Notes: generated by a model from the letters alone, not told the origin. Counted from the first letter of the stretch, positions 1 through 9,975 are shown. The stretch is 13,447 nucleotides of DNA from Teratosphaeria epicoccoides (GCA_021401465.1 JADDMT010000308.1:1-13447); one strand, 5' to 3'. A program made the numbers and translations.

Positions 1-1672
1 GCTATTAGTAACAACTCTACCTAGTTGTTCTAGTCCCTATTCACATAGGATCGAAGGTACTATTCTAACGTCTGATTTAGACGTTCTGTCTGTCTATCTG
101 TCTAAGGGTAGAAGGAAGTACTTAGTCAATGTTTAACCTAGAATTGCCTCATTAGGGCTCTCTAGAAGTTAGAGGTAAACATGGATCCTCGATCCGTTAC
201 TAGGTCCTATAGCATGCTATGTAGTACTACTACCTATTTAATGAAGACATGCGCAATATCTTTAGTCTTGAAGTCTTTGCGGTAAGGGATAAACTTCCTA
301 AACTTAGTGAATTAGTCGACTACTACCATGATCCTGTTAAAGAACTCATTCGTACCGGGTTCTCTTGACTAAGGTAGTTTAACGATGAAATCCATAACAA
401 GCGATTCCTATGGCCGTTAAGGTACCTTAAGTAGTTATAGTAGCCTATATAGTTTATGACAGTTATGCTTACTTCGTTAGCAAGTTACACATTAACGGAC
501 GTAGTCCTCGATTACCTTGCTTATCCTAGGGAAGTAATATTCTTGTCAGAGAATTTGCTTCATTTTAGACACTCCCGGGTGTCCTGCCTAAGGTACGTCA
601 TGTCGGAGTTATAGTAGCTCTAATTGTAAAGACATTAGCATGTATACTAATCCTTAAAACAGAAGGATTCCGTCTTCGTCTTCCTAATCCTCCTGTCTAT
701 TCATGTCGTCGCGGACAGCAAGTACAGTTAGGTCGTAGACTAGCGCGTTCTTTAGGTCGTCCTGAAATTCACTAGTCTATGTAACAGTCATAGCCGCGAG
801 TTAGTTAACTCCTAGCATGCTATTACTATTTTCCTAGAGAACAGCGTGTTTCTCCTGCTTCACGCCCTTCATGTAGTTAGTCTGGCGGCTAAGTGCATCG
901 GCGCGTGCATTATTAGTCCCCTTGCGATAGACGATCTTACAGTTAAAACTAGAGAGCTCCTTACTCTACCGAACCTGTTGTTAGTTTAACTCTTTCGTCA
1001 TTATAAAGTATCGCAAGTTCTCATAGTCTGTGTAGACCGTAACCTAGTGCTTAGAACCTTCTAAGTAGACTCGCTAGGCCTTGTAGGCGTCTACTATGGC
1101 TAGAAGTTCTTTGTCATAGACGTCGTATTAGAGTTTAGGTCTAGACAATTTCCTCGAGTAGTAGGCGACTAGCTGTAGTCGTCTACTCGGTCCTAGTTAA
1201 CTTAAGCATGCCCTGAGTACTACGTCAGATGCATCTGTTTTGACTATAATAGGCTTATCCGGGTTAAATACAAGTAAGATTAGCTAATCTGTAAATTGTC
1301 GCTTAAGTTCCTTGAAGGCATTCTGTTAGGCGTTGTCCTACACGAATAGTATATCCTTCGTAGTAAGAGTCGTAAGTAGTGCCGTAATCTTCGAATAGTT
1401 TGCTACAAATCTTTAGTAGAAGTTAGCGAACCTAAGGAAGGACTATACTTCCTTAACATTAGTTAGCGTAGGCTACTCTTTTACGACTTAGACTTTCTTA
1501 GTGTCTATCTTGATTCTATTCCATGCTACTACGTAGCCAAGGAATTGTACTTCCTGCTTGTGAAACTCGCTCTTCTAAGGCTTAACCTTTAACCGGTAAT
1601 CCTAGAGTTTCTGAAGTACCTTGTGTACGTAAGTCCTTTGTTCTTTAATCGTCCGTAAGTAGACGAGGATGT
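1..1672 (-). pseudogene. Ty3/Gypsy pol fragment (element D): RT end, RNase H, integrase
   Basis: One minus-strand frame can be followed from the end of RT to the window edge. It opens inside the RT catalytic motif (xILVY at 1672-1655; the YxDD half is missing) and continues to FLGYVV. RNase H follows: TDAS at 1238-1227, KELLAI, a TDYENL block where TDHKNL is usual, and ADALSR near 899-885. Integrase comes next: an HHCC zinc finger (HDxxxxxGH then CVTC, about 600-500), VVVD at 326-315, TDRGS near 195, and QTERLNQ with the catalytic Glu codon at 86-84. The DDE triad is therefore preserved. RT, RNase H and integrase landmarks all fall in the same frame, so there is no net frameshift. Stops are almost all TAA/TAG of RIP type; one TGA lies in the zinc-finger region. 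The 5' part of pol, and gag, are absent because element C begins at 1673. The element continues left out of the window. Confidence 0.92.
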
Positions 1673-2034
1673 TAATATAGATATATATGCTATATAATAT
1701 AGAAATATCTCGTAGTGTGACAGAGTAATCCGACCTTTTAGTAGGTACAAGACAGCGCTACTTTCTGCTTATTGTAGAGGTAGCGCTAAGGGTGCTTATA
1801 ACCCCTGACACTCCTTAATTAGAGAAAGCATGTCTGAGCCTCGCCCTACAGGGGTACCGTAGGGTTAGCGACGCAGGGGCGTCCTACGTCGACAACTAAT
1901 CCTACTCAGACGACATATAAGCTAACGTATGTACAAAGGACCCCCTTGCTATATGTAGCAGGGTCACTACATGCTAAGGGCGGGCATTAGAACCTATGTA
2001 GATCTAATAGCCCCCTAGTATTAACCGTATCACT
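1673..2034. repeat. Repeat X, left copy (U5-side end of the C terminal repeat)
   Basis: This 362-bp block is repeated at 9976-10337 in the same orientation with no length change. The differences I checked are mostly transitions at CpA/TpG; a couple are A/T transversions. It starts with an AT-rich tract (TATATATGCTATATAATATAG) and ends ...GTATCACT. Past position 2034 the two copies diverge. The right copy jumps straight into gene Y while this copy continues for 1587 bp before reaching the same Y bases. Confidence 0.92.
1795..1800 (-). promoter_or_regulatory. Candidate LTR core promoter (TATAAG) for element C
   Basis: On the minus strand the sequence reads GGTTATAAGCACC, about 125 bp before the LTR end. 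It is identical in the right copy (10098-10103). Position and orientation suit a start of transcription that reads out of the LTR into gag. This is a motif match only. Confidence 0.4.
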
Positions 2035-2830
2035 ACCCCTCCTCCTATGAGGATGTCCCTAGCCTTACTAAGTAATGCACGCAGAACGTATAGGGTACAG
2101 GATATAGCACGCTTACACTACATAAGGGTAAATAGGTAGATAGCCTACGTAACATATGTTATGCGCATACCTTAACACCTTTGTAGCAAGTATAGGGCGG
2201 AGGCTACTAACTTGGGCGGGTTTTAACCTGTTACATGTTAGGCGGCTTTGTAACACCTTCGCTTTATATGCAGATCAAGATATCAGGATACTACGAGCAT
2301 GTACTTCAGTTAATCCTTGAAATTATGGGGCGAGCATACGCGCTAGCCTCGCCAAGTAGCTTGGCTGTCCCTATTTAGTCGTGACCGTGAAGAACGTGTC
2401 ATAGAACCTTAGGGTAGTAGGAAAGTACGCAGATACTCTGCGCGCGCCGCTCGAAACAGCAGGAGCGCGCTCCTAGCGCGGGCCTCGCTACATTTTCATG
2501 CTAGTAGGCTAGCACGAGTGCAGTCGGCGCACATACGTGACAGCTATGTTATCTATTATTGTATCATTCGGTCCCCTTGTAAGTTAACTAAAGGCAGGTA
2601 CTCTGCGCATGTAGTTTGAGTTACTAGCTTAACGGTTGCAGTAGGTAATAGGGGGGCTGTCAGAGGGTATAAAAACCTCGTCACTTTCCTAAACTTCCTG
2701 TTCTAAGACACTAACATTAACCTCCGCTCCTATTTCGCTTAGCTTGCGCCTCGCTATATCTGCGGGTCTATACTAGAGCTTCTTCTTCTTTAATCAATCA
2801 ATCAAGATCAATTAACCTGTCTTAGCTATA
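2035..2830. other. Non-coding block upstream of gene Y, rich in small palindromes
   Basis: I see no coding frame here. The block is part of the left C terminal repeat but missing from the right copy. It contains several perfect inverted repeats: AACATATGTT (2151-2160), GCCAAG-tag-CTTGGC (2351-2365), AGGAGCGCGCTCCT (2461-2474) and TGCTAG-tagg-CTAGCA (2499-2514), in a GC-rich stretch around 2435-2520. Near its end lie a TATA-like box (2668-2675) and a short AATC microsatellite (about 2792-2806). Its position suggests the promoter and 5' leader of gene Y. Confidence 0.55.
2668..2675 (+). promoter_or_regulatory. TATA-like box (TATAAAAA) upstream of gene Y
   Basis: TATAAAAA lies 156 bp before the first ATG of gene Y and on the same strand, a plausible distance for a fungal promoter plus leader. 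It points opposite to the candidate LTR promoter at 1795-1800, so the terminal repeat would carry divergent promoters. Motif match only. Confidence 0.45.
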
Positions 2831-2928
2831 ATGGCTTATGTGCTACAGACTAAGTTCGACGCTACTCGCTCTGCCTGTAATCGTCGCTCGTGTTAACGAT
2901 GCCTTAACAACCTTAGTAGCCAAGCTGC

Positions 2929-2933
2929 ACACA
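2929..2933. repeat. Target-site duplication ACACA, left copy
   Basis: ACACA directly precedes the B solo LTR and is repeated exactly after it at 3424-3428. Removing the LTR and one copy restores the gene Y frame, which confirms the insertion. Confidence 0.92.
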
Positions 2934-3423
2934 TGTCATAAGGGTAGGTGCCGATGGCAGGAAGGTAACCAGGTGTTAGACTCGGGAGCTGTGAAGAATA
3001 TCGACAATAGCAGTTGACCTTGTAACTAACTCTCCTCTAAGCAAGAGAGGATTAAATTGAGATTGAGCACGAAGCTCCTAACTACCTGTCCTAAAGCTAT
3101 CCCTATATACTAGAGAGCGACAGAGCAGCTCTGTTAGATCTGTCGACAGACCCGACAGATCCGTGTCTGTAGATCTGTAGACTAACCCTACAGATCTAAG
3201 GGTCTATCATCACGTGACAGATCCCTTCTTCCTTGCAAGCCCATAGATCTGTAGACTAACCCTATAGATCCGGGGATCTGTCCTTACGTGACAGATCCTT
3301 TCTTCCATGACTATGCCTATGACTCATAGTACTCCTATGACGGTACTATGACTCATAGCACTTAGGACCTACATGATCCTGTATCCTATAGTACTCCGGA
3401 CAGTACTCCTGACACTCATGACA
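2934..3423 (-). mobile_element. Solo LTR of element B, 490 bp, inserted in gene Y
   Basis: This is the reverse complement of the B LTRs at 11441-11930 and 12381-12870, the same 490 bp long, with TGT...ACA ends (on the minus strand TGTCATGAGTG ... CCTTATGACA). ACACA duplications flank it. There is no B interior on either side, so it is a solo LTR, the usual product of LTR-LTR recombination. It contains the inverted GGATCTGT/ACAGATCC motif array and two ATGACTCAT sites (3319-3327, 3348-3356) found in the other copies. Confidence 0.96.
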
Positions 3424-3428
3424 ACACA
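3424..3428. repeat. Target-site duplication ACACA, right copy
   Basis: This is the exact partner of 2929-2933 on the far side of the solo LTR. Gene Y resumes at 3429. Confidence 0.92.
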
Positions 3429-4824
3429 TCTCTCCTCCGCGTGTTAGTAAGGCATCCCCTACCCGCGAGGTATACGTGACTTATACTAACTAAAGCGTAG
3501 CCGAGATCTACGTTAGCAGATTTGATGAGGGCAGTGTCTACTACAATTATGTCAACTATAATAGCAAGCATCAAAAATGCTAAGACCTCCCTAAAGAGGT
3601 GTATAGCGAGTACAACTAGCTCTGCTGTAACATCGATGACTTCTAGAGTACGCGAGACGAGGGGATTACTAAAGGCACTCTGACTATAAACAGGCTACAG
3701 GCTAAGTACCGCGAGGTACTCGCCTACCTGCTTGGCGCCCTCTTATGCTTTACCGCGACTGCTAACTATTCTTATAGCGGTGTTCGCTTCGACTCTCTGC
3801 TAACAGGCGAAAACGTTTGTCTAGGTCTAATCGCAGACTTAGTCTAGAAGATATTAAAGGTGCTAACTGTTAGGGTTAAGACCTTCGCTATAGTACGCAT
3901 ATAGTGCGGGTACCCTCTAAGTATGAATGCTGACTTTCTCCGCTAGGCTAATGTTAGCGTTAAGAAATATCCGACTAGCCGTTAGCGTTAGCAACTCGGG
4001 GCCCTTGCCTCTATTAACGATGACTTTAAGACGCAGATGATCTCTAAGAAGGTTATCAAGCAATTCACCGCTCCTGCCGCTAAGGCTACGCCCTAGCGCC
4101 ATACTAAGAGACAGCCTGCCTCTAAGCCGGTCCTAAGGACTAAGCCGTAAGTTACTTACTCGAATCCTGTCGCGTGCGTACAGCTAACACATTGTAGCGC
4201 CGCCGCCTACGCTGCCTCGACGCTACTGTCTAAGAAGAAGAAGAAGGCTAGGGCCGAAATTGAGGTTAGCGACAAGGAAGCTAAACCTTCCCTGCTTGCG
4301 ACCTACACTACGTCCATCAAGACGCTAAGGCATAAGCCTCTAGGCCAGATCTTTGAGGATAAGGAGGATGACAACGTCTAGGATACCTTCGGTCCTAACG
4401 TGATCCCTTCGCGCTATAGTGTCACCGCACTAGTTGCGCCTAAGGGGGACACTAAGTCTGATAATGTAGTCGACACTCGTGTCAAGAAGCGCAAGATAAT
4501 CTCGAGGGCCGAGCGCGACAGCCGCAAGCGCGCTCGAGTCTCTTCGCCTTCTAATGCTAAGGATAAGGTAGTCATCGCGACTAGGCGCGGTAAGGATGTC
4601 GCTAGTTCTCTGGCTACTATAGGCTCTAAAGACAAGCTCCCTCGCAACCTACTAAAGAAGAAGATGCTAGCCTCCCTTCGTGGCATTGCTACCCCTGTTA
4701 CTTATAGTCGCTTCAGGGTGTTTAGTAGACCCCGTGCGGGTAGGTAGTCCCTAGCGAACTATAACAAGAAAGACTCTCCTGCTTCAGGTTCGGTTAGGAA
4801 GCCCCTAACTAGTAGTCGCTAAGC

Positions 4825-4842
4825 ATTAGCTACGAAGCTAAT
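4825..4842. terminator. Stem-loop between convergent gene Y and C pol
   Basis: A perfect 7-bp inverted repeat, ATTAGCT-acga-AGCTAAT, sits just before the TGA of gene Y and at the far 3' end of the C pol frame. The two genes converge here. It may help 3'-end formation or simply mark the LTR edge. Fungal genes do not need such hairpins, so the role is a guess. Confidence 0.3.
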
Positions 4843-4849
4843 CTGAGCA

Positions 4850-7216
4850 TGTCTCTTGTACTCCTTAGGTTTATTCTAGGTGTGCCTTTAGGCATCAATA
4901 ATGTATGAGTAGGGCGTTTGCTTCTTGTTGTTACTCCGCGCGTTATGCGCTATATACACATGTGAAGAATTCTGCTCCGAAGCCCTTATCTTCCTATGAA
5001 TCGACCTTCTTAAGCCTTGCTTACGCCTCCTCCGCTCTTCGAATTCACGAATAGCTTCTAGAGCGTTCTTATAGTCTTCAGCCGGAACCTATTATGTGTA
5101 CTTAGGTAGGTATCCTTTCTACTTTACTAGATAGTACGTTACGCCCTTGCGCTACATACTGTCCTTAATACCCTTGACTTCCTACTCTTCGTTCTCTTCT
5201 GCTACTAGCATCAGGTCCGCGGGCTCTTCGCCCTCGCGCTATACCTATAGTTCGAGTAGAGATACGTAGAAGACGTCATGCACACGATACGACAATAGCA
5301 ACGATAGCCGGTACGCCTGCGAGCCTATTACGTCGCGTATCTGGAAGGGTCCGACAAACCTTAGCGTTATCTTCTTGCTTAGAAGTTTTAGCTTAAGATT
5401 CTTTGTTAATAGTAACACCTTTATACTAACTACATACTACATCGGTTTAGCACAGGCGTTATTATGTTTAATCTAGGATTCTGAGGCCTTTTTCTAGTGT
5501 TCTATTAGTACTAAATGTACCTCGCGCATACGCCGCGCTAATTCTGCGGCGGCTAGCACCCTCTCCTCAGAAGACTTGTCCTAAGGCGGTTCTAGGTGTA
5601 TTTCCGGATTAAAGCCATAAAGAATCTGAAATGGCGACATGCGCATAGTAGCATGCACACTGTTATTAACTGCAAATTCTGCCATAGGAATTACGTTAGC
5701 CTAGGCATCCTAGTTCTTAGCGTAGTAGCACTAAAGGTACTACTTAAGAGTCTAGTTCATACATTTAGTCTAACTATTAGTCTGTAGATAGAATGCTATA
5801 CTTAGGCGGTGCTTAACACGCGCCTTAAACACAAATTCTTGCTAGTATTTACTAGTAAAGACAGAACCTCGATCTAATAGGATACTTTAGGGGACACTAA
5901 AGCGCCATATAACTTCGTCGCGAAGTAGTCGCGCAAGCTCGCTACTTGTGCATCTTTTCGTACATAGGATGAAGACATTCATCTTAGAGTATTAGTCGAC
6001 TACTACAAGGACAGCATTAACTATATCGCCTCTCTACTTTGCTAGCGGCAAATTAGTAATAAAATCCATAGTTAAGTCCTGCCATAGTCTCTCTAGTAGT
6101 AGGAGCGCCTAAGCATCGCTATAGGGGCGATAGTGCCGAGATTTGCTAACCTAGCACGTCTAGCAGGATTTGACATAGTCAGAGACATCCTGTTCTAGCG
6201 TAGGCTACTAGTATTTGCGTCCGAGAAGTGCGTTCGTCTTCTCTGCGCTAAAATGGCCCGCAAGTTCATCGTCATGATAAATACAGAGGAGCTGCGAACA
6301 GAGTACGCGGTTAGCAGGTACATAGAGCCTATTGTTAAAGTACTACAAGTCGCCTAACTTGGTCTAGTACTTCAGACTGCCTATAGTGTCCTAGAGGGCT
6401 ACACCCTTATTAATTAACTCCGGTTCTCGCTCTTGTAACTGCTAAATAAGTCTTGAGACTTCTTTAAAGGGTTCTTTAGACATCGCATGCTTACCGCATG
6501 TAAGCTAGTTAACTACTACACAGATCGAGCCAGACACGGTTGCTACAACTGCTAGATAGGAGGGTTTGTCGCTAGCGGAGGCCGTGAGGCCCTATTAGAC
6601 CCGCAGTCGACCTACAAGAGGAGCTAACGACAGATCGCCGCCCTAAACTACAAGCTTTGTTTGCAGCGTAGGGAGAAGCTGTTAGTTACCCTCCTCCCTA
6701 GTGTCGTAGTCTAGTCGTCGCGAAGGACCGTCAGCCGGATTCGTCTTTCTAGAACGATGCTAGATAACGAAGTCAAAGCTAGCGAGGAAAGTCGCCTACC
6801 TTGCTTGCTAACTACTTAGCTGCTTTACGCCTATGAAGCTAGAAAGGTTATTATAGTTAGTAAGTACCTTAATAGGGTACGCTGCGCCTTCGAGGTAGTG
6901 TCAGTACTCCTTGAAGCCGTCAATAATAGCTAAAAGCTCTTAGTCGTAAGTCTCATAGTTAAGCTTAGCGCCCTGCATCTTCCGCGACTAGAAGGCAATC
7001 AGGTACTATTACACACTACCTTTGTGCGACTAGAGCTGCGATATAATTGCGGCTATTACGAATTTTGAAGCATTAGTCTCTATCTAGATCTTTGTAGCAG
7101 GGTCAAAGTGCCGAAGTATAGGCGTAGTTTAAAAAGCTGCTTTAAGTTCAGAGAAAGCCTTGCTCTAAGCCTCCTCCTAAGGCACTATCCCTGGCTTTTT
7201 CCTCGAATCGCGCCCT
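4850..7216 (-). pseudogene. Element C pol, 3' part: RNase H, integrase, chromodomain
   Basis: This frame follows a frameshift after RT. RNase H begins at LRHFDP (about 7116), with an ETNAS block, ELLAII, a VLTNYNNL block and NPADGPSR. Integrase has an HHCC finger (HDDELAGH, then CxxC, about 6280-6150), VVVD at 6006-5995 and LLDRGS near 5870; then QTxSxTKCMNQTLKQYL near 5780, where the usual catalytic Glu is Lys. A chromodomain follows, with YYLVK*KGY at 5136-5110 (TAG for Trp) and NALEAIREFE. A basic tail runs to about 4850. The chromodomain places C among chromoviruses, whose chromodomain directs integration to marked chromatin. Stops are nearly all TAA/TAG. Two conserved RNase H Asp positions read Asn and the integrase Glu reads Lys, all explicable by TpG-to-TpA changes. 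No active enzyme could come from this copy. The true stop codon is uncertain because the frame runs on past the proposed LTR edge. Confidence 0.93.
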
Positions 7217-7222
7217 TTGCGA
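7196..7222 (-). other. Frameshift in element C pol between RT and RNase H
   Basis: Gag, protease and RT lie in one minus frame (ATG 9926 and YLDD codons at 7550 agree). RNase H (7116), integrase (6006) and chromodomain (5136) lie in another. The switch falls in the linker reading ...TALAKG then RKKPG, next to an A5 run (T5 on the plus strand, about 7196-7200). The net change is one base lost or two gained. Its position, inside the linker and not at gag/pol, argues against programmed frameshifting. Confidence 0.85.
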
Positions 7223-9926
7223 GGGCCGTAAGGGGGGCCACGATCTTCGAGTAGGATCGTATGAATCTGCAATAGAAGTTAGTAAATCCTAGGAATACCT
7301 GCACTTCTCGGAGGGTAGTTAGCTGCAGCTACTCCGCGATTGCGGACACCCTTTAGTTATCCATGATAACTCCTTCTATAGAGACAATGTATCCAAGAAA
7401 CTCAATCCTATCTGTTAGGAATGAGCACTTCTTTAGGTTTGCGTACAGAGCGAACTTGCGGAGCTATTCGAGTACTATCCTTAGGTACCGAGTATGCTCC
7501 TCCTTCGAGTCAGAGTAGACTAGTATATCGTCTAAATATACTACGTAGCAGGTGTTAACGAGGCTAGCTAGGGCCCGGTTAATATACGCTTAGAACGTTA
7601 CTAGTACGTTAGTTAAGCTAAATAGCATCACTATATACTTGAAGTGTCTATACTACGTTCGGAATGTAGTCTTCTACTTGTCGCCCTTTCGGATTAGTAT
7701 CTAGTAGTAGGCGTCCTTCAAGTCGATAGACAAGAAGATAGCGGCGCGACTAAGGCGGTCAAGTATCTCGCTAATAAGTAGTAGGAGGCAGCGGTTTTTC
7801 TAGGTTACCGCATTAAGGCCCCTATAGTTAACGTATAGGCGGAGCGTGTTATCCTTCTTCAGGACGAACATAACTAACGCTCTAGCCTCGCTGTCGCTTC
7901 GTCGGATCTACGCGTTCCTTTACGCCTTGTAGAGGTAGTCTCGAAGCGTTTCGAGCTGCAATTCCGACATAGGGTACAGAGGTCAATGCGGAGGATTATA
8001 ACCCTCCTTAAGGTTAATCGCATGTTCCGCGTCTAGGGCCTAGGCATAGGCCGCAGCCTCTACGTCGAAAATATCGGCGTATTCCTCTAACTCAGGTAGA
8101 AGGGTAATGTCTTCCTTAACGTTCTATATGTAGACTACATACACGCATTAGACCTTCTTCATGTCCTTGTAGAAGCTATGTGCGTCACGTATCTGTACTG
8201 CAGGAACTTTGCCTATAGAGCTATAGAACTAGTTGTTAGTAGCTCCATTAACAACGACTCCCTGCTTATAGCGCTAAGGGCGGCCGAGTAGGAGCTCCTT
8301 ATTAGGAACGTCTTTAGCGTAGAAGACTTCGTTAGTCTCGCGCACTTCTCCTGAGGAGTCCGCGAGTTAGAGGCGCACGTTGTACGCGCCTCGAGCTACT
8401 ACGCCTTCGCCCTAAAAGGACTTCATGGTAGGTAGCAGGGCTCCTAGGATTAGCTTCAAACTGAGCCGTACGACTACCCTCTAGGGTATCACGTTAACCT
8501 CCGCAAGGTCATCTAACATACAGTCTACTAGCTCAAGCGAGCCATTAACTCAGACCGTACTAGATAGGCGCTAGGCAGGCTACAAGTCTACACTATCGGT
8601 AACAGACAGCTTAGATACCCGCGGTAGCCATTCGGTTGTCTTAGGCTTGTCCTTCTTTCGCCTCCCCTCTAGGGAGGTTTCGGACACCTTGCTTACCTTC
8701 TTCCTATTACTTCGTTTAGGACAGCGAGCCGCCTAGTAGTCCCTCGCTCTACAGATGTAGCAGCTACTCGGAGGCTTCTCGCTACTGTCTTTTAGCTTAG
8801 AGGGCTTGCTCCTCTAGAATGAACTACCGCGTTAGGCGTGACCCCTAGGGCGCTTGTAATAGCGGCCCTTTAGTAGGTCCTTAGGGCTTAGACGCTTATT
8901 GTCCTTACCGCCCGATTTTCCATTTCGCTTCAAGGTGATTTCTATACATGTCGCAAGGGACACAAGGTCTTGCCGAGTTGTCGGAAGTTCATGAAAAGTC
9001 ATGATTGTGTTCTAAAGATTGTCATCAAGTTTAACAAGCAAGTGCCGCACGCGTTACGTCTTAGTATAGGGTAGCATCTGTCCCTCGAGCGTGGCGAGGT
9101 AGGTAGCGAAGCTAGAGGTTATTTGTCCCTTCCCCTACTTAGCCTTCTCGTACTCGACAGACATAGTAAGGGCGTAATTCCCCGGATCCTCGACCTAGTC
9201 GACATAGAACTAGCGAAAGTCTGCCTACATATACGTTCTATTATAGACCTGCATAAGGTCATACTACTTATGCTAATTGTTGCGAGGTTCCTTATCCTCT
9301 TTGAGCTACATCACACTAAAGGCGACTCGTTTGCCCTCTGTAGAATATCCGCGTAGGTTAAGCATGAAAACTGCCTTATACGCCTACAAGAAAGTTCGAG
9401 CCTCCTTTAAGGTGTCTCCCTTAAACAGCTTCGGGTTACATGCGTTACGACTACCTCCTAGTTAGCCTACTATGGCCCCGAATTTAGGCACTAGGTTTGC
9501 AGGCACACGCAGAGGGTCTACGCCTCCTAGTAAGTTGTCTTCGCGGGTCCCTAGCGTGAAATCTCGCTAGATTTCTTCGTCCGCTAGTTTATTAGTACTA
9601 CTTATGGCGACGTCTTCGGCGTCCTCGCTGTTATCGCTACTAGAAGCAGTGCGGCTCTAGCTCTAGTTCGCAAGGCAGTTCGCGACCTAATCGACAATCA
9701 TGGCTACAAGGGCCAGGTCGATAGTTAGGGTTAGCTGCAGTCCCTGTGCGAGGGGTCTATTACCTTGTCTACCGCGTAATTAGCCTCTAGCGGAACTGTC
9801 GCTTGATGCAGTGTCACTCGTAGGGGGTACTTCTGCGGGCTAGTTACTCGGGCTAGCTTCGCTATCGCGGGCGCTTAGGATAGCGCTCGCTATGCGTTAG
9901 TTGCGAGTTCGTAGTGCTCTAGACAT
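7205..9926 (-). pseudogene. Element C gag-pol, 5' part: Gag, protease, reverse transcriptase
   Basis: The ATG at 9926 opens a frame that runs without a shift through Gag, protease and RT. Gag (9926 to about 8700) holds an acidic/Ser-rich N-terminus, a capsid-like middle (about 9450-9000) and a zinc knuckle CYICxxxDYxxxxC near 8770-8730, where Tyr replaces the usual His (CAC/CAT to TAC/TAT). The protease-like block (about 8560-8230) has a hydrophobic ...MLDDLAEVNVI... stretch where retropepsins have L-D-[ST]-G-A, followed later by LLLGRP. RT (about 8050-7300) shows SIDLKDAYY near 7740-7710, YLDDILVYS at about 7538-7512 and FLGYIV. At least two TGA codons (in the pre-protease linker and before PLYPMS) add to dozens of TAA/TAG. 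The leader is only 49 bp from the LTR. The whole gag-pol is non-functional. Confidence 0.93.
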
Positions 9927-9975
9927 ATCGTAGTATTCTCTGCTAGACTGCAAAGCAGGGGGGAGAAAGCAGAAC
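9927..9975 (-). other. Gag leader of element C, expected to contain the primer-binding site
   Basis: On the minus strand these 49 bases separate the LTR end (...TATATTA) from the gag ATG. They begin GTTCTGCTTTCTCC and contain a C6 run. A primer-binding site should start within a few bases of the LTR end. I cannot match it to a particular tRNA by eye, and RIP may have altered it. Confidence 0.5.

Larger units (their letters stand above)
2831..4846 (+). pseudogene. Decayed gene Y: large basic protein of unknown function, antisense inside the C terminal repeat
   Basis: If the B solo LTR and one ACACA duplication are removed (keeping 2831-2933 and 3429-4846), a single frame of 506 codons runs from ATG 2831 to TGA 4844-4846. 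Inside it I find no TGA but about 15 TAA/TAG, the signature of RIP on a real gene. The first stop is TAA at 2894; the longest stop-free stretch is about 4400-4747. I do not recognise the family. The N-terminus has a Cys/Arg-rich cluster (residues about 16-23) and later Cys pairs (LCC near 3623). The middle (3690-3890) looks folded and hydrophobic. The C-terminal half is Lys/Arg-rich, with a KKKKK run near 4232-4246 and a KKRK...RKRAR patch (4486-4535) resembling a bipartite nuclear localisation signal. Some Lys may be RIP products of Glu (TGAG to TAAG). A 292-bp copy exists at 10338-10629. It could be a captured host gene or an accessory gene of element C. Confidence 0.72.
1673..4849 (-). repeat. 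Left (3') long terminal repeat of element C, with antisense gene Y and inserted solo LTR B
   Basis: Its outer edge is sharp: RT of element D stops at 1672 and the shared repeat begins TAATATAG at 1673. The likely 5-bp target sequence next to it is GATGT; its partner would lie beyond the window. The inner edge is placed at 4849 because on the minus strand a purine-leaning stretch (AAGGAGTACAAGAGACA) is followed by TG, and because the gene Y stop (TGA, 4844-4846) falls just inside. Removing the B insertion and one target duplication (495 bp) leaves about 2.68 kb, unusually long for a fungal Gypsy LTR. Confidence is high for the outer edge and low for the inner one. Confidence 0.55.

Noticed and set aside
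2461..2474. AGGAGCGCGCTCCT palindrome as an origin or operator
   Set aside because: A single palindrome in GC-rich non-coding DNA with no partner sites; no function can be supported.
3917..4102. 61-codon minus-strand open frame
   Set aside because: It is antisense to gene Y, which has the coding signature on the plus strand; it shows no family motif.
4414..4686. 90-codon minus-strand open frame
   Set aside because: It mirrors the gene Y frame on the other strand. Its openness follows from Y codons ending in pyrimidines.
1673..4849. DNA transposon carrying gene Y
   Set aside because: No terminal inverted repeats link TAATATAG at 1673 with the sequence near 4849, and no transposase motif is seen. 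Not fully excluded.
5596..5787. 63-codon plus-strand open frame
   Set aside because: It lies antisense to the C integrase, which is clearly recognisable on the minus strand.
7196..7222. Programmed ribosomal frameshift
   Set aside because: It lies in the RT-RNase H linker, not between gag and pol, and gag-pol-RT is otherwise one frame. A decay indel is simpler.
9123..9465. Two overlapping plus-strand open frames (9123-9356, 9277-9465)
   Set aside because: Both are antisense to the C Gag frame, which continues to the zinc knuckle and RT.
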